Assembly (NCBI GenBank): GCA_037179385.1 | Contig: CM074195.1 | Coordinates: 5,512,438-5,576,437, forward strand | DNA length: 64,000 bases | Direction of reading: 5' to 3' | Source of the DNA: Holothuria scabra | Taxonomy: Eukaryota; Echinodermata; Holothuroidea; Aspidochirotida; Holothuriidae | In this document: piece after piece, positions 13,601 through 25,074 of the stretch | How the letters are laid out: each line of letters begins with the position of its first letter | Numbering within the stretch: position 1 is the stretch's first letter | The notes under the pieces: generated by a model | Database searches by the model: none | What the model saw: only the letters and a program-made list of their open reading frames with translations | What the model was told of the DNA's origin: nothing | Program-made: the position numbers and the translations under genes

Positions 13601-16302
13601 GTGATACAGTTGATGATATCAAGTGCTACCGCGGCTTAAAAAGGCCATTTCGAGAGTTTGATGTGTTTCAGTGGAAAGTCAAATATGGGCCATGGGCAGG
13701 GCTTTATTTGCTTAGCCGCATCTAAATAACTTATTTAAACTCAACCCAAGTTTTTTTTTTTTTGTTTTACATTTTGTAAATATTCTCACATTAGATTCTT
13801 TTCATTGGTGGCTGTGCTTGGCGGCATGGCATATTTAGATTTAGGAATCCTGTAAGACAAATTTAAAACGGTTCCTTTGAGCAACCATACTGTAAGGGAA
13901 AGACTTTCTAGCTGCGCACTTATCCAACCAAAGAAAGAAGAGGAAGGTGAGAAATTTTATACCGGTACTGTTTATGTTGTTGACAATTATGGTCTCACTA
14001 CTCCATTAGAGGAGTGTTCTAGAGCGTCAAGTGTTCACCCTCAAAGAAATAGTCCTTTTAGCTCTGGTTTTGACCAAATTTTGTCAAGATAACATGCCAG
14101 CTGGGTGATGAAAGTCCATGAATATGAAAGAGTACTTGCCAGAGTGTGGATGTTGAAAATTTGGGTAAGATTGACGTTGATTTTGACTGTTTAAAAAATT
14201 GCTATCAAATGGCGGAGATTTTCTGTTTTTGTGAAGAGGCTAGGGGTGGGTGTACCCTACAAAAACTTTAAGTCCTTCTAGCTCAAAATCTAAACGGTCA
14301 TGGTATGGAAATTTTGTAGTGCCATGATGGGCAAACTTGTCAGCTATCAAGTGAGGGGTGTCTTGACATAGCTGTGAACTTTGACAAGGCTGCAGCAGCC
14401 TCGAAAAGGAGCTAATTTAGTGTGTAAGTCAATGGGGAAATTATTGGGGGTGTGAGGCCTTATAGTAGGAATGGGAAGAGAGATCTCTGACGAGGGAGTA
14501 GCAAAATAAAAGACTGCGTAGTTATCTCTCTCTATTCATTAGCCACTCGAGATGATTGCTAAGTTATATCTCTTCTGATCTGAAAGTGTATGCTCACTAT
14601 GTTGGTGATCATGCGATGCATATACATACAGGTGATCCGGTTGAACTGCCGAACCGTAATAAGCACTGCCCTCGAACAATACTGAGAACACTAAGGAAGT
14701 TTAAAAAAATGAAATTGTCATTCGTGAGGAAATTTTGATATTTTGAACTACCAATAATATGTGTGAAATTCTGACAGTTTTGGCTACGGTCGGAAATTAT
14801 TAATAAAACAATTCTTCTGCAATCTAAACACGTCTGTTTTCTAGATCTAGTAGAAAATATCATCCACACCTGTTTTGTTTAGTCAATTTTAACATCATAT
14901 ATACGTATCACTCATATGTACTTTTCTAAACGTCGAGCTTGTAGCATAAACATTTCTGTTTCCCTCACCTCACATAAATACACCTGTATAAAGTTCAATA
15001 CTGATATCCTTTTCTGAAATGCGCAAATCTCCTCATCATAACAAATTCACCATCTACTACCTGTTCGTATCAGGGAGTGGCTAAAATTTAGCAACTCTGT
15101 CAATTTCACTAGAACCGTTAGACCGCCTCATTCGCGAGTATGAATGCCTTGCATTCTGGTTTTATCTTTAAAAACCACCTCAATGTCAATTGGATTGTTG
15201 AAACGTGAGTTCTAATGCAAAACGTCTACTCGCTTTGTTCGCAATGGTCAAGGTATACACTGTCCCGTCTCAGTGGTACTACTACCGTTGAATAGTGGGG
15301 AGATGGGGGCGTATGCCCATTCTTTTCAGATTTTCCCCAAGCACAAACTATGTTCCTGCATGGTTAGGGAGAGGGTACCTTAGAACTAGTCGTGGGTCTA
15401 TTAAAAATGTTTTTCAAACTGCCACAATTTTCGCACGCCAGTTAATCGTTCAACCTTTACTTCAATCAATACCTTTAACTTTTTTATTAGTGTATAAATG
15501 TAAAAGCGTCTAAGAACATTACATCTGATATTGTAACCCTTAAAAGTCTTCATCGGGCTTCTGGAGCATTAAACCCCATGAGCTTTAGGCCTCGGCCTCT
15601 GAATTTCACATGGACTTTGCCCCAGGATCCCACCAGTACCCCGTTTTGGGTTTCGCTCTTCGACTTGACATGCACGACATTTGCACAATTTGTGTATTTG
15701 TCATGATTAACCCCGTCCTTCACTCAAACACTCAAAGTTCTGTTGCAAGTCTCTGGTTGAAACCCCGCATCGCCCCACATATCGCCCCGTTGAAAAAATC
15801 TACTGCGCCCCTGTTTAGGATAGGATAGTTTAACTTTTAGCGCAATAGCCTGATCACTCATGCAGTGAAAACATGACCATCAAATTGTGTGACAAACGAA
15901 GCAACTCCCACTATTGTTAAAATCAACCAATTTTGTCACCACTCACCACTTTTGTCACAATTTTGTCAGGGTTACCACTGTCTGTCACAAAAGTCACAAC
16001 TCAGTGATTATGATTGACCAGGGAGTTGCAACAGAGTCACTGTTCTGTCCGCGATTATGTCAACATTTTTGTAGCGACTGTCAACCACTTTTGTCAAAAA
16101 AGTCCTTATCACTACTTTCCACCTTTTATCATTGTAGGTATTCTTACTATTAATTTTACACCGGTATAAAGTGAAGTAGCCATGGGTCTAGATCCCGGAG
16201 GACTGGAGGATGGGGAATATATCCCCCAAACTGACTACGGGGCGTGGTCAACGTAATTATCCTTCGGTGATGTTCAGTCTAGATCTGACATACGTGCATG
16301 GT

Positions 16303-16345
16303 GTTTTTTTGTTTGTTTGTTGGTTTGTTTGTTTGTTTGTTTGCT
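16303..16345. repeat. (GTTT)n microsatellite
   Basis: About nine GTTT units with one GGTTT interruption. Confidence 0.9.
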
Positions 16346-19300
16346 TTTGCTGGCAAGTACATTTACAACCATAATTAGGTGTTCCTCTGGATTACGTGTG
16401 TACCGGTAATAATTATGAAATGATGTTCAGCAGGTACGCTAAATCATACTTTTTACATTTCTCAAAGTGTATGTAGCCGTAAAGGTTTCTGTTATTACTC
16501 AAGCTCGGCAGTCTTTCATAATCACTCAAAATCTCACTACCGGTCACATTATGATTTTGAAATTGATGATTTGCATAACTTCGCCAACGTGCAGGTCGTG
16601 TAATGGTCTCCGAATTCAATTTCTAGTACAAGCAGGGATTGTCTTAACAGTTCCCCGCTAAAAGTAACGAATAATTCGATCTCTCACATGAACTGATATT
16701 ACCTTTCGCCTATTTCTTAACGTCTTTCAATTATCTTTTATCATAGTGAATACCGAGCAAGCAAGATAAAATAAGGTAGCATGGAGCTACTACCTGAACC
16801 AACTTGGTCCATGTTGAGCGCAATTAGTAATTGCTAATGATAAGAAGCTATACTCCACGGATAAAGCACCCTTTCCCTATCATTCTTATTTTGAAAGGAA
16901 GGGGGGGGGGGAAGGAAATTATCGCACCAATTCAATGACTTTTTCAGTTTATTATGTCTAGCTACGTTCCCACCGCAACTCAAGTGATTTAGGTTCAATT
17001 CACCAATCCGTGGAGCCTGGTGAAGGCCACTACCTTTGAAACAGTTGTAAAAAGTTGTGGACATTAGAAGAAAACTGAACGCTTAGTTTTTTATATTAAA
17101 GATCAGTATCAGTAGCATATACACGCTTTTCGGGTCACAGTAATAAAAAATTAAACAGCAGTGCTCCATCAATCTGCTGTGTGTGTTGTGACTCTAGGAA
17201 GGGTGTAGGAATCCTACGTATGTTAAAAGGGGGCAAAGGTGGCAAAGACCCCCCACCTCCGAAGTCAGCCGGGGGGGGGGGGTCACTCAGTCGTGGATTT
17301 TAAGGATGCGAGGAAGGGGAAAAGTTTGAAAGAGACACACTGAGCATTTAAACCTTTGCCACACACCAGCCCAAGTGGGAGCAGAAAAGTGGTTGTCAAA
17401 GCTTAAAAAATGTCCTCCAAAATTCGGGATAGCACAAGTATGCCGTCGTGAGTCGTTCGCCAAGAACTGAATTGCAGAAAAGCAAAAACGAAAAAAAAAA
17501 GGCATCAAAATCCGTGCCAGTCGGGGAAATCACAGGTCCCCCACGTTCGAATTCCTGTACACGCCACTGTATAGGATCAAAGAATTTTCCCGGCTAGGGA
17601 TTGTAGCCTTTCATCAAAAGGGTCCTGTGGACCTCTAACTGAATAATACCACGACTAGTTGACCGGTAGCGTATAGGCTAGTAGGCGTATGTTTGGCCAA
17701 AATGCCTTGTAGATCGGTACATTGCTGGACTAGTCACCTCCTCGCATTTTTTAAAAGTTCAACCTTTAAGTTTGCTCAATAATTGTTGCTTATAAATTTA
17801 AGCAATTTCTGTCACAGTGATCCCGCTGAAAAACAAAATGAAATCTTAATCCACAAGGCAATGGAGTGTGGGAAGATTTATTACTCAACACTCGATAAGA
17901 TTTTAAGTCATGTGCGCACATTGTGAAAGGGCACTTAATGGTTGTGTTAGAAAACAAACGTAGCCTCTACACTAATTAATCGTTCCTTTAGTACGAGAAG
18001 GGACAAAGCCGCGATCTATGGGAAATTATAGCCTATCAAATTCAATTTTAACGCCTTTTAATGTTCTAGTTGTAAGGGCCAACCGATGTGTTATTTTGCA
18101 GGTGGGAGGGGTGTTTTTTTTTTTGGGGGGGGGGGAGTTGCTGCTTGTGCCAGAAAGTATACGACCCCTGCCCGTCAAAGCTCTTGGCCACCAGATGTGA
18201 AAATCGTTTCACTGACACTGTGTTGGGCTGAACGAGTCACTGTTGGCCTACAACCTTTATCAAAAGTGACTTATATCGGAGAGCTAATGCCACCTCTCCA
18301 AAGCATTGAAAACTACTGATTACTTCAATGTTCAGCACACAACACCATGCTATCTCGACGCTTACATGTAATCGGATTTAACGACAGTTTATTGCACGTA
18401 CGTATACACAAAAGGCTTGGTCTCATGTACCCCTCGATGGCTGGTGTTACCCCGTGTTTACAAAAGGACAAAACCGCAGGTTAACACTGCGTTTTCCAGC
18501 GTGTGATTTCACGTAACCGGGAGCCCGCGATGTGTGAAAGATTCCTGACTAACATTTACCTTCCAGTTTTTGAGGACGGTCTCACAAAGAATCACATGGG
18601 GATATTTTGTCGCGAAAAACTGTCTTTGCATTTTACTCTAGTATAATATTAAATGGCTAGCCTTACCTAGCCCGATGTCCACCTTGTGAGTAAACTTTAA
18701 TGCAAGTTGAAAACTTGTGGTCGCTGGTCATCTTGTCGTAACGATATTGAAAAACGAAAAAAACATTAGGCTAGTGTTCATTTACCACGGGTTAGTGATG
18801 AAACGAGGAATATAAAGAGACAAAATAACCATCGACGTTTTTAACCTAATGCTGTTCGGCAGACAGGTTACTGCCAAATCAGGTTTTAATGTGGAAGGAG
18901 TTGTTCGAGGCTTTTGTTTTGGATTAGTATGGACTCATCCTATTTACTATTCTGTTTAAGTATCTCGAAGACTAGGATTCAAGTTGGCACCGCTATAAAA
19001 TTGAGCAAAATATGTGTATTCGACATAATGTGACGTACTTGCAATTTACAGCAAGCATACAATGCCGTACAGAAAGTGTTTTGAACACCCCAGTTACAGA
19101 CTTATGAATTCCAACCAAGATATGCCATCAGGGAATTATGTTTGTGCCTACACAAGGAGGGCATTATATAAGGAGCTAAAAGAGACTTAGTTGGCAGAAG
19201 CTGGGGTACATCGATCAGTGAAAAGCCAAACTGCGTTAGGCTTCGACGGTTACCGTGACGGGGATGAAACTGATGTTGGAAACGATGTTGGCCATTATCG

Positions 19301-20039
19301 TATTTCAACTTGTTGTTCAAGTCTTTAACCTTCAAGGGTGACATACCTCACTGAGTATAGTAACCTTTTATTGATTGCATATACTCTGACTACTGAAAGA
19401 CCGCCAAGTAGGGGCTTCGATGCTCTAGCTATGTGAGGGCATTAGAATATGATTATCAATCAGCAATGGGAAGATAATTGCAATCCTCTGACCTGAGTCA
19501 ACTTGGACAAGAATTGCTGATGAGCAACAGCATGTAGTAACTGGCTCGTCCCATCGATCTCATGTTCACATAAAAATTATTACTGAAAGCATGTCCGATG
19601 ACGGTTGGTCAATGTGGTTCCTCATGACAAGGACTGGAAAATCTGTTACTTTTAGAAATGTTTAAAGTTGTTGTAATTCCATACGTTTGTTATCGACATT
19701 CGAACTTAGAAGTAGCGACGTTGCCACACAATACTGTATTAAATGGAAGCACTAATATTTTTAAGTTACAGTATGCGACGGGTACACTTATTCTTCAGTT
19801 TAAATCTTTTTTGTTCATGAATTGTGAGTTAGAGGTAATGTCAGTTGGAATATTTGTGTTGTAGGAAAGGTTTTAATTTTATAGATTCAGCATATGAGGA
19901 TTAAACCCGCATTGTCTTTGCGATATTGGAGTTGTTTGACCCTTAAAGCCGATCTGGCCAATATCCTTACAAGAGCGAGAGAGTATGGATATTAGGCCTA
20001 TCTTTTTTACGCTTTTTGATAAAGGGACTAGATTTTTCT

Positions 20040-21310
20040 TATAAAATTGTAAACATTAGGTAGGCTAGCTTACTTTATCGTTGAAAGGCATATGAAATAG
20101 GCCTCAAGGTTTATCCTTCACTGAGTATATAAGCTCGCCAGTACAATAAATGTTTTTAATTGTTTCTTAACGCAGAGCTTTTGAGGGATCTTGCCTCTTG
20201 ACCCTCGCACTGTAAATTTCAATTCACATTCCAATAAAACAGAGCATTAGTTTTCCCAACTCATGACCACTTTCCATCCGGTTGGACCATTCCATGTTCA
20301 TTTAGGGGAGTTACACACTTAAAATTCACATTTTTATGGTAACTACTTAAAGAGTCTTCCTCAAAACAATTCAGTTGATATCATTTTAAGCTAATTAAAG
20401 GATGTAAAGCAATTAATATTATTCAAACGTGACACTTCATAATCATCATTGTATCTTTCAAGAAAAAGTGTCGAAACTTCTAACCCTTACATTACACTGT
20501 AGTGTTGTGCCGGATAGATAGTGGCCGTAGTACTTCCTGCTAAATACACTGACAATTTGTAAACATTAAGTAGGCTAACTGTCATTGTGCAATTGTGTAT
20601 GAAGGATCCTGAGGTTTATCCCTCAAAGTATACTGTACACTTCATTGATTACTGAATACTTATTTCCTTATCGCTGCATCTATGGGGGATCTTGGTTTTT
20701 AACCCTCATGGTCATAGTCGGGGTTGCCTCAATTTACTAAAAAAGAGCATTGAATATATTTAGCGTCGTTTCAGATGGAGATATTTATTATTTTTCAATC
20801 TTAAACATTGAACCAAATTTCATAGTGGAAGTGTGTACGAGGGATCTTGAATTTAATCCCTCATAATGAGGGCTTCTTGAAATAACAAAAAGATCACTCT
20901 TCTACTCGTCACCTACGGGGGATAATAAATTTTGACCCGCATAACTTTCATTGTGCAATTTTGTATGAAGGATCCTGAGGTTTATCCCGCATAGTATACT
21001 GTACACTTCATTGATTACTGAATACTTATTTCCTTATCGCTGCATCTATGGGGGATCTTGGTTTTTAACCCTCATGGTCATAGTCGGGGTTGCCTCAATT
21101 TACTAAAACAGAGCATTGAATATATTTAGCGTTTCAGATGGAGATATTTATTATTTTTCAATCTTAAACATTGAACCAACTTTCATCGTGGAAGTGTGTA
21201 TGAGAGATCTTGAATTTAATCCCTCATAATAAGGGCTTCTTGAAATAACAAAAAGATCAAACTCTTCTACTCGTCACCTACGGGGGATAATAAATTTTGA
21301 CCCTCATAGA
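20040..21310. repeat. Tandem array, 366-bp period, with a recurring inverted motif
   Basis: Two near-identical units run 20582-20944 and 20948-21309. TCATTGTGCAATT opens both, and both contain ATACTGTACACTTCATTGAT and TATGGGGGATCTTGG. A diverged third unit covers about 20046-20280 and shares TTGTAAACATTAGGTAGGCTA and TGAGGGATCTTG. Within each unit a short palindrome-like module recurs, of the form GAGGGATC...TTTAATCCCTC (about 20176, 20601, 20687, 20838 and 20917, and the matching places in unit 2). It is non-coding. It may be a satellite block or the interior of a repeat-built element. Confidence 0.8.
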
Positions 21311-23890
21311 AAATTTTTCTTCTTTTAAACGGATTTTTGAAGAACAACTCGACTTACGAAAATGTTACAAAAATTAGCATCAATTATTGTAAGTTAATTA
21401 CGTTTCTTTAAAAATAAGGAAAGCAGACCAAATTACAAAACAGGTTTCGTGGATGTTATTCATGTTTAAAATTTGTTATTTTGACCGATGTATTGTCTGT
21501 TTTAGTAATTCGTTTGAAATTTTAGCTGACCTAATAAAAAAGTGATATTTAAACATATTTCTTCATTTTTTTGCATTTTGGTGTAGGTGTCTGGATTTGT
21601 GGGATTTTTTTAAGTTTTACTGAAGATTGTTTTGTCAACGAATGAGAACAGTCCAGAATAATCCTTATTTTTAACGGTCAGAATCTTTGAGGTACATTCT
21701 GCAGCTTAGCAAGGAAAAAGACATTTTGACGAACCCTAATACTTCCATAAAAGTTCATAAATCGTCAGAAATATTTACATATGACCGTTTGCAATCTTTT
21801 GAAAATCCCTGCAAACCTGTTTTATATTCCTGCGAAAATTTGCAGGAAAGTCAAAAAGTTACAAAAATTAGTGATACATTCGAGTGCTTATAAAAAACAT
21901 TTTTCTTCAGCTTCCCTTCGAGTCCTGTGCGAAATAGTGGAATGTTCAGTTCGGGCAAAAGTTGCAAAAAGTCCTTTCACGTTTTTAATTACCAGACAAC
22001 ACTGGCACACAACAACAGGATGTAGAGTCTAACAGAAGTACAAAGTACCCAAAGCACTTGAAAAGTAAATAAATCTTTTTTTGCTTTTGTTTACGTGAAA
22101 AATTATTTTTTGCTGCAAAGGTCTGTTTTTAAGAGAAATATGTCAAAAAATGTTTGGGAGATATACTGGCTCCCCTGGATGGATTTGTTTAGAGATTAAT
22201 TTAGAAATATGAAATTAGCGTATCAATCTTTTAAGTTATCTTTTTGTATCATGCATTCTTATCTTAAAATTCATTCAAAGTTTTGTTTCGTTTTATGATA
22301 TATTCTTTTGTTGTGAGTTTAAGTAATGAAAATGTTAAGAGCAAATAAAAAAAAAATAAAAAAATAAAAAAGTACCTATCTGACTTGAAAGAAAGATGGA
22401 ACTATTTTAAATCCCACCAAGACAAGGACCTCGTGGATGGTGGGGGCGGGGGAGGTTCATGTGAAAATCAGTGTGTGCGATGATTTAAGGCTGGGTAAAG
22501 TGACTATCAGAAGATGCCCAGTATTTTGCTAAATATGCTGACCAGACTATCCAAAGTATCAAAGTTCTGTTCTTTTACGTCCGTAACGTCCATAACGTTT
22601 ATTACACCATCCATAACGCTGAGTCAGGCTAGATCTGGGGCGGTGGGTTACTGCGGGTGCAGTGCGGGTTTCAAAACATGGTCTGGTAAAGCATAAGTAC
22701 TAAGCCTCTGATGCGAGGTACCTTTCATCTTGAATTCCAAAACACCCCACATGTAAGCAAACAGCTCACATAGAGATAGCATAACCCACATCTTTGGGTT
22801 CTGGGACTCGTCTCAGCAGTGGCGATGACACGGGGGGGGGGGGGGGGTTGCATGAGGTTGCGTGCTAACCCCAACGAAAATCTCAGAAATGCATAGGTAG
22901 TGAGGAAAACAAGTCAGTGAGGCCCAACTGGGAAAAAGACCGTAGCCGGCTCGACTTGAACCAAATAGTTTCAAACTTGGCCGTTAAACCACAATCTTAC
23001 CTAACCTAGGCCAACGAAAATCTATGAAACTTTTCAATTTTTCTAAGCTGCATTAAAGTGATATATTTCTTTAAAGGTGTAAGGTGAGGTTCAACTTCGA
23101 GTGATTCTTGGTCTTGGTTAAATCGTTCATGAAAAAATTAAAACCGTTTTCAAATATTTGAAAACCCCGGCCAAAACTATTGCCTGGGCCACGCGCTTTT
23201 CGTTTCATCAATATCTTTTATTATCTATTGCCTCTTGAAGCAACCACAATACTAACAGTAACGTTAATTGTGCGTGTTCATTTGTTATGATGAAGGACGC
23301 TGCATTGAAAAATACAAAAAAGATGAGCCTTTTAACACCCCCTACTCATGAAAGTCATGACCGTTACGTTTCATCATGAAAAGATAGCAGATTTACCATG
23401 TAATTTGCAAACTTACTTAAGTGAACCGAAAATGTCTCGGTGCAGAGTTTGCATGCAGCGTTTGCCATTAAAGTGAATGCTTTCCAATGAAAATTATGTC
23501 CGGCATTTGCATCTTATCAGCATTAGTCGGAAAAGCAAACTATCCCCAATTTTTCTGGTCAGAAACTCATCCTAAACTTACAAGTGTCGTCTCCATCTTT
23601 TGTACGTTTACAGAGAGTAGGCTATAGCGAAAAAGCACGTGACGTCAGGCGTTTCAATTTTGCATACTGGATGGAAATGATCATGCGCACTGCGTGTGTT
23701 ACCAATATCTTACCTGCGCACAACAGCATCTTCGTGACAATTGTTGTACAATGGACGTCTGGATGGAAAAATAGCAAAAACGCGCAACTCGGTGACATCA
23801 GTGCATAACCTCTATAGCAAGCATCGTGAGGTCAGAGTCGTAGAAAGGAAGAATAAAAGACTGAAATTTCATACTTTAAAAGGATGAGAG
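21311..23890. other. No supported gene; AT-rich DNA
   Basis: The left part is AT-rich with A-runs near 22350. A short CGTCCATAACG-type repetition occurs at 22575-22620, and a poly-G run at 22831-22849 follows a CAGTGGCGATGACACG motif at 22816 that resembles a hAT-like end. The frames (60-83 codons) show no domains. Confidence 0.45.
22911..22990 (+). mobile_element. tRNA-derived SINE, 3' fragment
   Basis: CAGTGAGGCCCAACTGGGAA, CGTAGCCGGCTCGACTTGAA and GTTTCAAACTTGGCCGTTAA follow the end of the SINE body in + orientation. Head and tail are absent. Confidence 0.6.
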
Positions 23891-23891
23891 T

Positions 23892-24065
23892 TATAATGTT
23901 TACTCCAAAAGAGCGGGAATTCACTGCACAGGACAGAGAAAGTCACTCCACAAGAGCCGAGTATCACTCTTGATGGCGTGACTACAAAGGCCACCTTAAA
24001 ATGGTGTTCCCTGGCCTGCAGGTTCTCTTTACTGAATTTAATGTTCACTCCCCTCGGAACTGTTA
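23892..24065. repeat. Diverged copy of the GAGTG foldback family
   Basis: CTCCAAAAGAGCGGGAATTC, GAGTATCACTCTTGATGGCG and an internal GGCCACC...GGTGTTCCCTGGCC palindrome line up with the tandem foldback at 61771-62510, which has CTCCAAAAGAGTGGAAATCC and GTATCACTCTTGATGGAG. It is a single copy here. Confidence 0.6.
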
Positions 24066-24260
24066 CAAAATAAAAGGTAAACTACACTCTCCTCTAATCT
24101 TTTAATTTGCAACAGATGTGACAATGGCGTGTACATGAGAACTTGGACACATTTCAGATTGGCTATGGTACCGGTACGTTATAATAATCATAAGAGGTCG
24201 ATACGTGACAATAGTGGCCGAACACTTAAACCCCACTTATCATTTTCTTCTACATCTTAA

Positions 24261-24621
24261 AACGGCTCATTGAGTTGAAACACAAATTCAACATTTTTTT
24301 CCTAAACCTGTTAAATTTTCTCTACATACTAATGACAAATGGTCCAACTAGGACAACCTTCATATCCTTCTTACAAATAACTGTTTTATGAGTGAGTATT
24401 TAACAGCTCAATTCGATTTTTAAAAATGTATAACCAGACATTTTTTCAAATTATGCACAAAACCGTTTCAAGTCAGGACATCACAAAATTCACAATTTAA
24501 ACTTTTTCAGTAACTATTGGATATAAACCTTTACTCATTATGCTAATTGTAAGCATTGTCATGTGGTAGAGACCCTTCGACCACTCTCATTAAGTTACTG
24601 ATGTTAACTCAATGAGCCGCT
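24261..24621. mobile_element. TTAA-flanked MITE, copy 1 (361 bp)
   Basis: The left end is TTAA (24257-24260) followed by AACGGCTCATTGAGTT. The right end is AACTCAATGAGCCGCT followed by TTAA (24622-24625). The termini are inverted repeats with one mismatch in 16. A second copy at 58503-58850 is alignable over its whole length. TTAA duplications are characteristic of the piggyBac and Kolobok superfamilies. It has no coding capacity, so it is non-autonomous. Confidence 0.85.
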
Positions 24622-24859
24622 TTAAAATGCCCATTGCTAGCCTCAAAATTTCTGACACAGAACAAGAAAAAAGAAAAAAAATCGAAATAAAGTTAATCAT
24701 ACAGATTAGGACGCACACGAATTGGCTTCAACACAAACTTAGGACCACTGACCAATTACACTTTTAAGAGCACCTCGGGATATCACTAGTACCCTGTAAT
24801 AACTTTACACTAACGTTTTAGACGAATATCTCTATTCAATTAGGCTCCCCACAGCAATT

Positions 24860-25030
24860 GAATACTTCACCTTTAAATTATCTTCGAGTGGAGCTAGACT
24901 GTGTTAATTGCGATATGTTTTTGGCGACCAGAACAAACCTGGATGAACTTACAGAAACCATAAGTGAATACATAAGCTCCTGTGTCGAGAGTACCATCCC
25001 TAAAAACGGTTTTAAGTTTTACCAAACAAT
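24860..25030 (+). pseudogene. Possible LINE fragment between endonuclease and RT
   Basis: A 60-codon frame includes the order LNYLRVELDCVNCDMFL then LDELTETISEYISSCVESTIPKN. That pattern (a short helix with L..EL..vnWd, then a helix ending in IP-K) resembles the linker between the endonuclease and reverse transcriptase of CR1/Jockey-type LINEs. It stops where the DIRS remnant begins, so the DIRS copy may have landed in an older LINE. This rests on motif feel only and is weak. Confidence 0.3.
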
Positions 25031-25074
25031 AAACCTTTGATAACCACAAAAGTGAAAAAAGAAGCAGGGTCTTT

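Larger units (their letters stand above)
9978..20039. other. No supported gene; dispersed repeat pieces and microsatellites
   Basis: No frame in this 10 kb carries a domain I recognise. Pieces I can see are a hairpin at 10250-10288 (TATTTGTTGTC answered by GACAACAAATA), a (GT)n/poly-G at 10571-10605, two copies of a GGCCTCTGGTGGGGTTC-type motif (about 9979-10012 and 11270-11300), a cluster of TTTGTCA phrases at 15915-16105, (GTTT)n at 16303-16345, and hAT-like ends near 10953, 11889 and 17569 listed in the findings. A 71-codon frame at 13877-14092 is unremarkable. Confidence 0.5.

Noticed and set aside
13877..14092. A small + frame with a hydrophilic product
   Set aside because: No homology that I can recall, and no supporting signals or neighbours.
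15915..16105. TTTGTCA cluster as a regulatory array
   Set aside because: Spacing is irregular and there is no adjacent gene. It is more likely decayed simple sequence.
20582..21309. CRISPR-like or regulatory array
   Set aside because: There are only two full 366-bp units, in eukaryotic DNA with no cas genes. It is a tandem duplication.
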